The position numbers were made by a program, and so were the translations under genes. The notes under the pieces were generated by a model. The model worked only from the letters and a program-made list of their open reading frames with translations. It did no database searches and was not told the DNA's origin. This document shows, piece after piece, positions 48,040-58,786 of a stretch of 64,000 nt of DNA (the stretch's first letter is position 1; the number at the start of each line of letters is the position of its first letter). This DNA comes from Arcuatula senhousia (Eukaryota > Mollusca > Bivalvia > Mytilida > Mytilidae): NCBI GenBank assembly GCA_963971305.1, contig OZ020303.1:18659184-18723183 (forward strand), read 5' to 3'.

Positions 48040-48236
48040 CTTGAAGATGGCATTGGAAGAGGGAGGTTTGGCGCCTTAAAACCTGGTTTAACCCACCATT
48101 TCGTTTGAAATGCCTGTACCAAGTCAGGACCATTGCGATCCACCAATTCTCCGGTATGACTGATTCGTTTTTGTCATTTTTTCTGGACTATGAGATTGAT
48201 CATTCAAGTTCGGTAGTTTTGTTATTACCTTTATTT
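48040..48236 (-). repeat. Interspersed repeat R5, inverted copy
   Basis: Near-identical inverse of 51897-52080, from GAGGGAGGTTTGGCGCC to TTTTGTTATTACCTTTAT. Confidence 0.85.
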
Positions 48237-48504
48237 AGTGCACGTGTGACCCACGGTAATGTTTTATTTTCGAACAATAAAAGAGAGAAAAATTGTTTTA
48301 GTTTGATTTTACAAATGTTCTATGGTCTCATTCTCATTTACTCCATATCTTTTCATAAAATATTTCAATTCATCGCGTTATAATCATTTTTAAATAAGTT
48401 AAGCTTAAAAAATATTTTAAGATAAATAGTAACTTCGGGAGCGGAACGTCAAATCTGTCCCATATTACCAAAAGGTTTGTAAATGGAGATTCTCTCAAGT
48501 TGAA

Positions 48505-48870
48505 TTGACGTTTTTGTGCTTTGTCTGGGTTATTGAAATGGTGAAGGTTGGGTCAAAAATTCTAGTTGAACCCCACCACATTTTATATGTGCCTGTCCTA
48601 AGCCATGAGTCTTTGACAAAGCCATTGTTTGAACACGCTTTTTTGAGCTTATCCTTGGTAAGAAGGGGGTCTATCTTTTAGTATTTCAGGACTGGATTTG
48701 AATTATATGCATTTCATTTAGACCTTGGGTCGATTGCAGAACGGCGAGCAGCGCCTACTTGCCTCGTTAAAGGCTGTTGGCAGTTTTCCATTGTGTGTTT
48801 TTTATTACCGCTTGTTATGTGAGCTGTGCTGCGTACACTTATACCGCATCTCATTTTTTTTCTATTGTCC
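48505..48870 (+). repeat. Interspersed repeat R2, longest copy
   Basis: Contains GTGCCTGTCCTAAGCCATGA, GGACTGGATTTGAATTATAT and CGGCGAGCAGCGCCTACTTG. Inverse of 2215-2575. Confidence 0.75.
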
Positions 48871-49329
48871 GCAGGTGGTTAGAACTACCCGTTGTGTCTC
48901 CGGGTTGTGGTTAGTTTGAAACATATGCAAAACACCCTAAGGTATAGAAATTTTGTATCATAATGTAAACAGCTGTACTGCAGATAATACTGAGATGTAA
49001 AAAAGGTAAACGCAAAAAAAACTCCCGAAAATCAGCTTCAACCGTTTATATATCATCAAAACCGCCAGCAGCCTTATATGTGATTATTGGTCGGTTTTTG
49101 CCGTCTTGCAAATCATTCATGAGATTAACACAGAGGCACTTACATATAGTCTTTGACAAAGATCTACGGCCTATGACCAAAATAGGAAACGTAACAGGGT
49201 TAAAATAGCTTTCAAGTTTTTTATCAGTTGATGGGTTTTGTTTTGCTTTCATTGATTTGTCATTTCCTATCATTATTGCAAACAATTGTAGGTATTATTT
49301 TTTTTATATAATTATAGTTTTCATCACTT
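48871..49329. other. Gap
   Basis: Nothing recognised beyond weak R2-like words near 49060-49160. Confidence 0.4.
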
Positions 49330-50075
49330 GAGGATGTATTCTTCTGAGGGGTCAAAATTTTCCTTAATCAAGTTTATAGACCCTAAGAAAACCATATTTT
49401 ATAAGAAAACAATATGTCCGTGTGCATTTTAGATCGCTACAGCCATTTAAAAGGTCCTATTTTTACAATTTTCACTAAATTTCATAATTTGTAGCCTTTT
49501 TGAGGTAATTTTCTATGAAATATCGAGTTTTACAGTCAAGTTTTCTCTCTCTATTGAAAGATGCCACGATTATTAACAAATTTAATTTATTTAAAGTATA
49601 TGTCCGTGATGATACCGGTATAAGAAAGTTAAGTCCCGAAAATGTACATATTTAGGTTATTTTCAAGATATCATAAAACGGGTAAAAGTCAAGATTTTTC
49701 AAAATTTCTTTCATACCAAAATCTCAAAACCCCATATTCTTTTTTGTTCAGAATAATTGAACAAGTTTATAATTTGAATTTAGAAAAAAAATCATATAAA
49801 TTGCATGCATATGTTGCTGGAAAAATGAATTTTATTACCCCTATCCTGAAATTGGCTAAATTCAAATTGTGATCAAGGGTCAAATTTGGTCAAAAAATAA
49901 AATGTTTTATATCTTAAAAACTACTAGTCGTATCTTTCTGATTTTTTTTACGTAATTGAGATGGATCATCATTTGATAAATATGCATCACAAGTTTTTAA
50001 TTATATGGCACGGTTTAAAAATCATTCAAAAACGAGATTGCATCGACACTGAACCCTCAGGAGAATACATCCTTA
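49330..50075. mobile_element. MITE-like TIR element, about 745 bp
   Basis: Left end CTTGAGGATGTATTCTTCTG (from about 49327) is the inverse of the right end CAGGAGAATACATCCTTAAG. The interior is AT-rich with no open frame of note; an ORF of 76 codons at 49642-49872 is not recognised. A target duplication was not established. Confidence 0.65.
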
Positions 50076-50149
50076 AGAAATTTTACGGAAGACATCATGT
50101 GCTTGGATACTAATACGGGATATCTAACTCTCAGATAAGCACAGACGAT

Positions 50150-50345
50150 GGTTTTACATAGAGTTTGGCGATGTCATCCTTCCCATCCAACACTAAATCG
50201 ATATTTGGCAACGTGACACGTGTGCAATGGCAAGCAGGGACTGCTTACTCTTCAGGAGCACCTGAGTTCACTCTCGTTTTGACTTGAGACCAAGTTTCTG
50301 AATGATGTTTCATAGTTTTGTGTGTGTTTCATGTTCTTTTGGGGT
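50150..50345 (-). repeat. Interspersed repeat R1, inverted copy
   Basis: Inverse of the R1 end, from GATGTCATCCTTCCCATCCA to GAGTTCACTCTCGTTTTGAC. A (GTT)n microsatellite follows at 50351-50364. Confidence 0.7.
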
Positions 50346-50364
50346 TTTTTGTTGTTGTTGTTGT

Positions 50365-51896
50365 TGTGGTTTGTTTCGTTATGATGATTTTTTGTCTACC
50401 GATTTTGTCTTAGTCTTTTCGGTTTTATGATGTCGATTACCCTTTTGATACACCTTTACTGTTTTGCTTTTATTAACTTTGAAAAAATAGTTCAGAGTTA
50501 AAACTAAACCTGATGTCCAAATATCAATGGACAAAAAAAAATTAATAAATAAGAAAATACAATTATATTCCAAATATCTTTTAATAATAAATTTAGACAC
50601 GAAAAATAATTTTCATAATGGTCCTGACTTTTTTCAAATATTTTACATATGAACTTTGTTAACCACCTTAAATAAGACTCCAGCCCAACTCTCATTTCAT
50701 TAACATCGATCTGAAGAATGGTTGATGTCTTCGGCGACTTTTATTTTTATAATTTTTATTGTTTTTTTCAGACATTTTTACAATATGTTTGAAATACAAA
50801 GACAAACTCTTACACTCACAATCATTCAGGAATGTCATTATTAGTATTATCAATTGCAATAGGGCATGAGCATCTCTAACAAATTGTGTTACATGTATAT
50901 GATATATAAATTCAATTGTAACATTTCTTATAACATTTTTTACCCATTATCGGCCGATATTTACAATTTATACAGCAAGCAAGAGCAACATTTGTTAGTC
51001 AATGGAAATAAGGTGTCCTTTGACAAAATATGGGAGAAATACAATAGCTTGTTTGAAGCATAAGAAGAGAAATGTATAAAATTACCTATTTTTAATTCTG
51101 TTTGATTATGGGAAATTCTTTTAGACATCTACTTCAGCTTTTAACTGAAAATGAAGAAACTGCTTTTTGACACCTATGATTTGTTTTTATTAGGAGGTTG
51201 ATAATCTTTGCTGGTAACTTACCACGCCATGATGCTGCCGGACACGCATTTAACTATAATTGACTATACAATTTCCCCTTATATAAATTTAAAAATGTTT
51301 AAAACATTCGTGTTTCTTTCCTTGGTGGATTTGATAATGGATGTGCATTCATTTTTATTCATTTTTGTTCTCGCCTGCGTCGAATGTCGGGAAAGGCGAG
51401 ACTTAGGTATGAAGATTCCCGCGACGGCGCTTCATCTGTTTAATGTGAAATTGTTATGATACATCATTATGTGCAGATGCATTAGCATCAGTACAGATCA
51501 ATTTCTGCAGTCACGGTCCACTGACTTAATTTTTTTTGATTGATTTGGCCAATATTAATCTTTTTTCGTAAGTGTGTTTAACATTGAGCAGTTATAGTAC
51601 ATCATTGATATTTGGCATTTAGTTGCATTTGCATTAGTACAGAGTATTGTCAAGAACATTTTTATCTGTGTGCTCCTGCAATCACGGTCAACTGACTTTG
51701 AGATTTCATACTCATGTGGCTAAATGTTTTTTTTCTAATGTCTGTTTTATGTTAACTAGTTATTGGAACAACAACGATATTTGGTATGCAGTTAAATATG
51801 CACGAGTGGTGAAAATTTCATTAACCGATTTTCCGACTCTCTCTTGACACCATTTGCGAGGATGGTCTCAAGAAACGATGCTAGTCCTTCGGAAGG
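50365..51896. other. Gap without a recognised gene
   Basis: 51476-51570 and 51620-51730 are diverged relatives (ATGCATTAG-A..CAGTACAGA, CAATCACGGTCAACTGACTT). The ORFs are short and unrecognised. Confidence 0.4.
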
Positions 51897-52080
51897 GACA
51901 ATAAAGGTAATAACAAAACTACCGAACTTGAATGATCAATCTCATAGTCCAGAGAAAATGACAAAAACGAATCAGTCATACCGGAGAACTGGTGGATCGC
52001 AATGGTCCTGACTTGGTACAGGCATTTCAAACGAAATGGTGGGTTAAACCAGGTTTTATGGCGCCAAACCTCCCTCTTAA
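51897..52080 (+). repeat. Interspersed repeat R5, direct copy
   Basis: See 42513-42785 and 48040-48236. Confidence 0.85.
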
Positions 52081-52836
52081 TAATAAAAGGTTGTCCCGTG
52101 TATGGGGACCCCTTTGTAGAGTTCGAAAAGAGTAGGCTCAATGGGGGCCGTCTGCAAAGGCCACACTCGCAAACTGCTAGCTGGAGAGGGATTTATAGAA
52201 GCATTAAGCTTTTTTCCGAATCCAGGATAAATAAATATGTTTAAACTAAAAAGAAGTTGCCAGTTTTCCAAGTTCCTTGTCAAGACTTGATTTTTTATAG
52301 TCAATGGGGACACATACCATCGAACAGTTCTGACTTTCAAACTTGTCAAAAGTATTAAACGAACAAAAATATGGTAATAATCTTACGAAATTCAGTTGTG
52401 ACTGATAAGAATGAGGGCGCTTTCAAGGTCAAAATGTATGAATTCTGACTTAATATTGAAGTGGGGTACTTGTTTATTAGAGTATTGAACTGATTCTTAA
52501 GCATCAAATAATCCAAAGTGAAGAGGATAGACAAAACAAACAAAAAGACCTCCCTTCAGTTTAAATGATCCGTCCCTTATTGGAAAAATATATGTGAGTA
52601 ATTAGTAAAGAAACTATACAATTAGAAATTGGCTAATGAATTTTAGAAATAGGATATAAGGTTTTTATTACAAACAAATGATGACTATTCTATATAATAT
52701 AGAAATCAATTACTAACACCATTTTCATGTTCTGTTATAAAATAATACATGGTTGTGAAGTGATTTTAATATGTTCTGTTCTACTAAAAAACGGACATGT
52801 AATTTGGGAAAACTGATTTTGAATTTCTCTAATTCA
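52081..52836. other. Downstream flank of vWA-papain copy C
   Basis: No gene recognised. Confidence 0.4.
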
Positions 52837-54843
52837 CTACTCCGACAGCGATGTAAGGTACAAATTTAGAACCAAAATGTTTCCGGTTTCTGGCTTGAAT
52901 ATTTTGTGGCATTTTGGGCAACATATCGCTGACATATTTCCAGTGTACTTGTTGACGTTGGACACATCGCCACATTTGTCACATCTATACGTTGCATTTT
53001 GAAGTCCCTTCAAAGTTTGAATGAGTTTATTTGCAACGGATGCTCCGTGACTTTTGTAGAAACGCTTTTCATCCGATGTGAGGCTATAGCTTGTCCAGAA
53101 AACGTCAATAAACTCAGCTTTTAGCACGTCTGCATCCTCTACTCTGAAGAATCCCATATCGGCCCAGTTTGAGCCCCAAGAGTTCATAAAACGTAGACAT
53201 TGACTGTTATAGCTTGTGAGAACAACAGCATGACCTTCGAGTTTTTCATAAACATTCCGTCTTGCAATTCCTAAATCATTTTTACTCAAAATTCCCTTTG
53301 GATATATGTTGTAAAAACTCTTGAATTTACGCCACTCATCTTCCGTCAGATAGAATGTTGCCACAACTGGCCTTTTTGAACTAACAGCTTTTAAAGCTCC
53401 TAGAAGATCGACTTTCTTGCACTGTAGGCGATAATTAGGACAAATTTCTTGCAACACCCGAAGGGTGTTTTCACCATGCAGACCATACTTAGCAATGATA
53501 TCCTCTCTTAGCTTGTTGAAATTCGGATAACCGCCATCCCTCCCAAGGACGCTTCTTGTCACTAGGTGAACGACAGCTGCTGAGGCATTAGCATAACAGG
53601 TACCGCCTACCTGTTTAGGAGCTATAAATCCAGAAGTTTCCTGGTTGATATAAATATCTAGATCGACAGATACAAGAAGATCTGACAAAGCATCCTGACA
53701 ACAAACAACGTTCCTCGCAAAGTCACAGACGTCGTGAACATTGTCCGGATGATTAACCTGCAGAAAAAGTTTGGTTTCATTGTTTTCTATGTCGATTTTC
53801 CATCCCTGTTTCAGAAATATTGTTCTTGGAATTACTTGAGTTGTAATTTTCGAACTCAACCGATACAAAAATTTTGCACCATTCTCCCAGTACGACTGTT
53901 CTGTGCTGAAAAGTCGACGCGATTCAATATGCATTCCATTTCTGATGCAGCAACCGACTACAGTAATATCAGCTCTCTCCAACCTTTGACGAAGTGTATA
54001 AATATCGCCGCTATCTGTTGGTTCTCCGTCTGAGAGAACGAATAACAGCTTTGAGAAATCGGAATAATTTGAACTTGACATCAAGTCAACTGCCATATTA
54101 AGTGCTCTGAACATTGGTGTTCTCCCGTAAATAAATGGTTCTACATTTTTCATTAGCTCCCTCAATCGGTCTCTGTTTAGTGTCTTTTTATCAATACTGC
54201 CATGCACTATATTCGATGCTTCTTTTACTGTCCGCACCTGGCATTGTTCTTTCAAAAGACGACCTTTAGCTTTTGAAACAACTTCTCTAATGTCATCTAC
54301 CGTGGCGGATTTAAATTTTGAGGCAACTGCTGAAAAAAATCCATGTGCATAACTGCTAAATGAATAAGGATCGTTAGAGGTGTCTTTACATATCGGAGGC
54401 AGGCAGTCTACAAATTCACTTCGAAATCCTGTGTTATCTTCCAACACTCCACGAAGTAGTGCTGCTTCGTTGGCACTTATCGCTTCTCTTATTACTGGGA
54501 CTTGAGCCCATCTACGTACATTATACGCTCCGCTATTTTGTAGAATTTCTAAAACTGTATCGATGTTAGCATTGAAGTGATTTTCTGGATTTGCATCGAA
54601 AGACTTGTCTCTTTTAAATTCTTCAATTGTTCTAAAGATATCAAAAATTCCATTTCCACAACTAGCTCCAAAGGCACTAGCAAATACTTTATTATGTGAA
54701 GTTACATCATGCTTTATAAGATCGTCGATAACATCAAATATAGATCTTGCCCAAGTACCACCGTCTCGGTCATATTCACCTCCTCTTACATTTTCTTTCA
54801 TAGACCCGGACACATCCACGAGAACTCCAATTAAGGTCGCCAT
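52837..54843 (-). CDS. vWA / papain-like cysteine peptidase / zinc-ribbon protein, copy C (intact)
   Basis: Intact 668-aa single-exon frame from ATG 54843. An upstream in-frame extension was rejected because TTTTTTATAG, an apparent 3' splice site of a 5'-UTR intron, precedes the ATG at the same place in all three copies. Residues 1-75 start a vWA domain, whose MIDAS is D10-x-S12-x-S14; T242 (GRTPM) and D272 (SDGEPTD) complete it. About 160 residues of mostly helical, charged sequence lie between the first and second MIDAS motifs, an unusually large insert. Residues 400-590 form a papain-type (C1-like) peptidase: Q411, C416 (GGTCYANAS), H538 (GHAVV), N554 (NSWGSNW). Residues 621-645 are a CxxC...CxxC zinc ribbon. 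There is no signal peptide, propeptide or transmembrane segment, so it is probably cytosolic (inference). A metal-binding scaffold controlling a protease is plausible; the substrate and pathway are unknown. Confidence 0.85.
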   Translation of the reverse strand: MATLIGVLVDVSGSMKENVRGGEYDRDGGTWARSIFDVIDDLIKHDVTSHNKVFASAFGASCGNGIFDIFRTIEEFKRDKSFDANPENHFNANIDTVLEILQNSGAYNVRRWAQVPVIREAISANEAALLRGVLEDNTGFRSEFVDCLPPICKDTSNDPYSFSSYAHGFFSAVASKFKSATVDDIREVVSKAKGRLLKEQCQVRTVKEASNIVHGSIDKKTLNRDRLRELMKNVEPFIYGRTPMFRALNMAVDLMSSSNYSDFSKLLFVLSDGEPTDSGDIYTLRQRLERADITVVGCCIRNGMHIESRRLFSTEQSYWENGAKFLYRLSSKITTQVIPRTIFLKQGWKIDIENNETKLFLQVNHPDNVHDVCDFARNVVCCQDALSDLLVSVDLDIYINQETSGFIAPKQVGGTCYANASAAVVHLVTRSVLGRDGGYPNFNKLREDIIAKYGLHGENTLRVLQEICPNYRLQCKKVDLLGALKAVSSKRPVVATFYLTEDEWRKFKSFYNIYPKGILSKNDLGIARRNVYEKLEGHAVVLTSYNSQCLRFMNSWGSNWADMGFFRVEDADVLKAEFIDVFWTSYSLTSDEKRFYKSHGASVANKLIQTLKGLQNATYRCDKCGDVSNVNKYTGNMSAICCPKCHKIFKPETGNILVLNLYLTSLSE

Positions 54844-54884
54844 TGTCAGATAGGCTATAAAAAACAAATAATACTACATCTCTG

Positions 54885-55075
54885 TATGAAATCCGAATGT
54901 AATAAAGTTTCTTCGTGCATTGAATTCGTCATATTATGAACTTCCTTAATGTTAAATTTCATAAAAAATAAATCAAGTAGTTTATGGGAAGTTGTGCTTA
55001 TGAGATACGTTGACGTTCGGACTGACAAACAAACAAGGTGATTCCTCTAAACCATTTTCGGAGGGTTTAAAATAA
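54885..55075. repeat. Lone diverged unit of the 44.3-kb tandem repeat
   Basis: Shares TTCTTCGTGCAT, GAACTTCCTTAATGT, AATCAAGTAGTTTATGGGAA and a GACTGACAAACAAACAAGG tail corresponding to the (ACAG)n end. Confidence 0.6.
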
Positions 55076-55159
55076 AATATTAAATATTTTAGCATTTTTA
55101 TATGTTTCAGGCAGATGTAGGTTTATACAAATGTCCTTTATACGAAAGCCCAGAATGCT

Positions 55160-55412
55160 CATTCGAGATTCGAAAATTGAGATTCGAGATTCGAAATTTG
55201 AAATTCAATATATTTATGACCAATCATATTGCTTGTTTCATAATCATGTACCAATTAAAATAGTTCTTTAAAAATGTAAACAAGTGCATTATCATTATCG
55301 AAATTCAGGATTCGAAATTCAGGATTTGACAGATTCGAAATTCGGAATTCGGGATTCGACAGATTCGAAATTTGGGATTTGACAGATTTGAAATTCGAAA
55401 TTCATGATTCTA
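55160..55412. repeat. Degenerate GATTCGAAATTC tandem repeat
   Basis: Irregular tandem units of about 10-24 bp, such as GAGATTCGAGATTCGAAATT and GGGATTCGACAGATTCGAAA, rich in the palindrome TTCGAA. Interrupted at 55210-55300 by AT-rich sequence. Confidence 0.8.
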
Positions 55413-58400
55413 ATTACCTAATCAGATTGGCCACCATTGACTTTTTAAAAAAAATAACGTTTAGGTCAGTCCAGCTATAACGAATTCAGTAAATTGATAT
55501 TTATCACACGGTACAATCGATATATCAGATTTTCATGCGTGCGGATAACCGACATACCGTAGTGAGTTGCGAGCGGAAAAAAACATGTAAAAATCATGAA
55601 ATTTCATCGGAAAAAGTATAAAATTTATTACTTTACCCAAAATATATTTGAATGAAATATAGCCCAGTCCGAAGCAGTCAGCATTGTCTTCGATTGCTGT
55701 TATTACTTTCATACAAATCCATGCATCACGTGCTTCAAACACTCTGCCGAAATCTGATCAGCTATAACAAACAAACTTAATTCATGACCAAGAAGTAAAA
55801 TTCCAACCTCCTAATACTATATTTGCAACTGACAATATCTTTTTCTATGCGTCTAAGTTTTAGATATGTGACTGTTTTGCAAAAATGGGTTTTGTTATAT
55901 ACTTTTATCCAAATATTGTACGACAAGCAAAGTTTTTGACGTGGTGGATAATGTTATACACTCTTTTTGACGTGACGGAACAATAGTTGCACAAAAAAGG
56001 TTAATGGGGTACCTTTCTAAATTAAGCTTATACTAGTAATAAAGTTTGGTTGACCACACTCGATACTCTTGAGATTTCATAACAAGATACATTGAGGCTT
56101 TTACTACATATATGTATGAATTTAATTTAAAAATATGCCGTGTATGTTGATTACTTATTGGCCGGATTTTACGGAGTGAAAAATCAGGTTATAAAATGGT
56201 GAATGTCGGGCGCGCGGGGAAGAAATTTGCATAACAGTTTTATCGGCAACTACTAATCACTGCCACTTGATATTTGGTATACAGCATTAGGGAAAAGTCC
56301 CATAACGTGGGATTCGATTTCTGGTCTGTCGCTAACCTCATTCCTGTTTAACGAAATGCAGTCAATTTTTACTTTGACAGATTGTTTTATCATACCATGG
56401 GCAATAATGCACCCTGCTTGTAAGACTAAGAGAGAGGCTATATGACAATCACCTAATACGTCCTTCTTTGTTTCTGTTCGTTATGCAAAAAAATTCGTAA
56501 CTTATATCTCGGTTTCTTCAAGTGGGTTGATTTTAAATTTGGGATACCACTTCGGCACAATGCATTGCATCATGCATCCACTTTCCAGGTCATTCCGTCT
56601 GGTACTTCATTTTTACCGAGCTTTAAGACTTTTTCAAGGGTCACAAGGACACATTTTCGTTATTGGTTTATCGGCTGTATCGAGTGTTCTGAAGAGCTAC
56701 GTAGAGTATCTATTTTTACGTCCCGTTATTTTCCTGTTGTCCTTTTGTCTTATAATCTCTCTTGTTGAATTGAACTTCTATCGATTTGATATTTACTATG
56801 TGTTGGTTTGTGCTTTGTTATTTTAATTGGTCTACAATGATTTTTGGACACAAAAGACTGCGGATGAAGAACGCATAGAACGCGGGTTTTATTATTGCTT
56901 TTCGTGAGTGAGTGAGTTGGTGCTTTACGCCCTCGCAACACTATATGGTGATAAAATGAACATGAAATGATGATGATATGAATGAAATATGGGGTGGGTG
57001 GGAAACAAAGGGGCAGCAATTTTTTTTGAAAAACCACGGGGAAAATGGAAGAGGTGTATAGGAGCAGAAACTCAAGTTAGGTTATGTGGTGCACTATTTG
57101 GCGGTTGTTCGTTTTTAAGGCGATAACTTCTTTTTGGTGATGACATAATGAATAGAACTTGCGAATTATTATAATCTTCAAAGATACCTGGTTTTATTTT
57201 TGTGCTGAAATATTAGTAACATAGAAACCTGTATCCTATGCTGCACAGCTTAATCTGAATTAGGATATAGAGTGGAATTAGTTTCTTACGAACAACTTTT
57301 TAATAGATTTGAATATGTGTTTTCTTTTGCTTTTTGGGCTATAATGTAATGATGGTTTTGTAAAGCAAATGTCAAAAACTGAATCCATATCAGTTTCAAC
57401 AGTATTTTGGAGCATGTATTTTTTTAAAGCAGACACAAAAAACAGCATTAGTTTTTAGGATTGAGTTTTTAGTAAGGGTTATATATAAAAGGTTTAATAT
57501 CAATATTATCTTTTAGATGCAATATGATTATTTATATGTTCCTTCTCGTCAATAAACTGCATATCATACTCCGCACGTCTTATTTACTGGTGTGTCATGA
57601 ATGGAGATTTTTCATCTTAGATTTTGTATAACTTTTAGAAGAAATGAAAGAAAGAACACCTTTTTATATATTCAAATAGAACAAATAGTCTTTTATGATT
57701 AATATCTTTATCCTACATTTAGAAAAAAATGCATTTAATGACCATTTTAATGCGCACTTTTACATTTATTAAGTTTATCCGCAATCATCCGTATCATTTC
57801 GTGAAACTTGTGCTCAGTGTTCTCAGTTGTAATTCACATTTGAGTATATGTTTATATACGTTTATTATCCAGAGACTGCGCATAAATGTTAATATCAAAG
57901 AAAATGAAAACCTTGTTTATTTTTTGTTTTTCTTGCATTTTTTAACTCGCACGTCAGAAAAGTTGACATATAATTCCGCCACGTCACTAAAATTGTAATG
58001 TCGATTGTACCGTGTGTTTTTTTACTTACTTTCAAGTGTTGTAACATGTGTAGTCAATTTCGGGATAATCCTTCCTCGTTTTATCACGAGTCGTATAACT
58101 TGTATAATTTGTGCATTTGTTTTCCGATAGAAGTGCACTTATTTTATTTTTTTGGTCAACGAGCTTTCTTATCTGTTTCAATATAGTCCCTTTTATTATT
58201 TAATTTGTTTATTTATTTCGTTTTAAATGATGATAAGGCACTTTCGATATATTTTGTATCGTTTTGTAGAACTAGTTCGTGTTCGATCGATTAAAGAACT
58301 ATTTTAAAAATGAAATAGGTGACCAATCAGCAACGACTATTTCGACGCACCCACGGAATATTTCCGATTGACGTAAACAATCAAAGTACCTTTGGTACCG

Positions 58401-58786
58401 TGTGCTCTTAAGTCACATTTGAACGAAGTCAAGCGATTTCTGTTGTGGTTTATAACTTTTTCAACAGAAGAAGGCAATTACTGAATTTAAATATGTCTTT
58501 ATTTACTAGAAGGCATCCGCGATTTCGCGGGGAAAGTTGTCGAACATTTCCATCGATATGGGACCTGGGAAATCAAAGTCTATAACTGAAAACCTGAATG
58601 CTGACAATAATGGGCTAACATAAATACAGATGCACATAAATTATTTTTCTTTTTGTTGGTCACCATGTAGTGGTTCCGTCAATTTCCATATTTCAAGTGG
58701 TCTTCAACATTCATTGTTCCTCTGTTTACCACAACACCTCCTGATATATTTCTTATCAATTACGTTCCTACAGTATCTCCTTAATG
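55413..58786. other. Gap without a recognised gene
   Basis: 56527-56826 has two overlapping open frames of 99 and 67 codons, unrecognised. 56990-57120 is a diverged relative of 24268-24380. 58050-58500 contains blocks of the 25.8-27.3 kb TIR element: TTTTTTTGGTCAACGAGCTT near 58147, and inverted TATTTAAATTCAGTAATTGC near 58480. Confidence 0.45.

Noticed and set aside
54844..54867. Upstream extension of copy C (eight extra residues)
   Set aside because: It has no ATG, crosses the probable splice acceptor and is not conserved in copies A and B.
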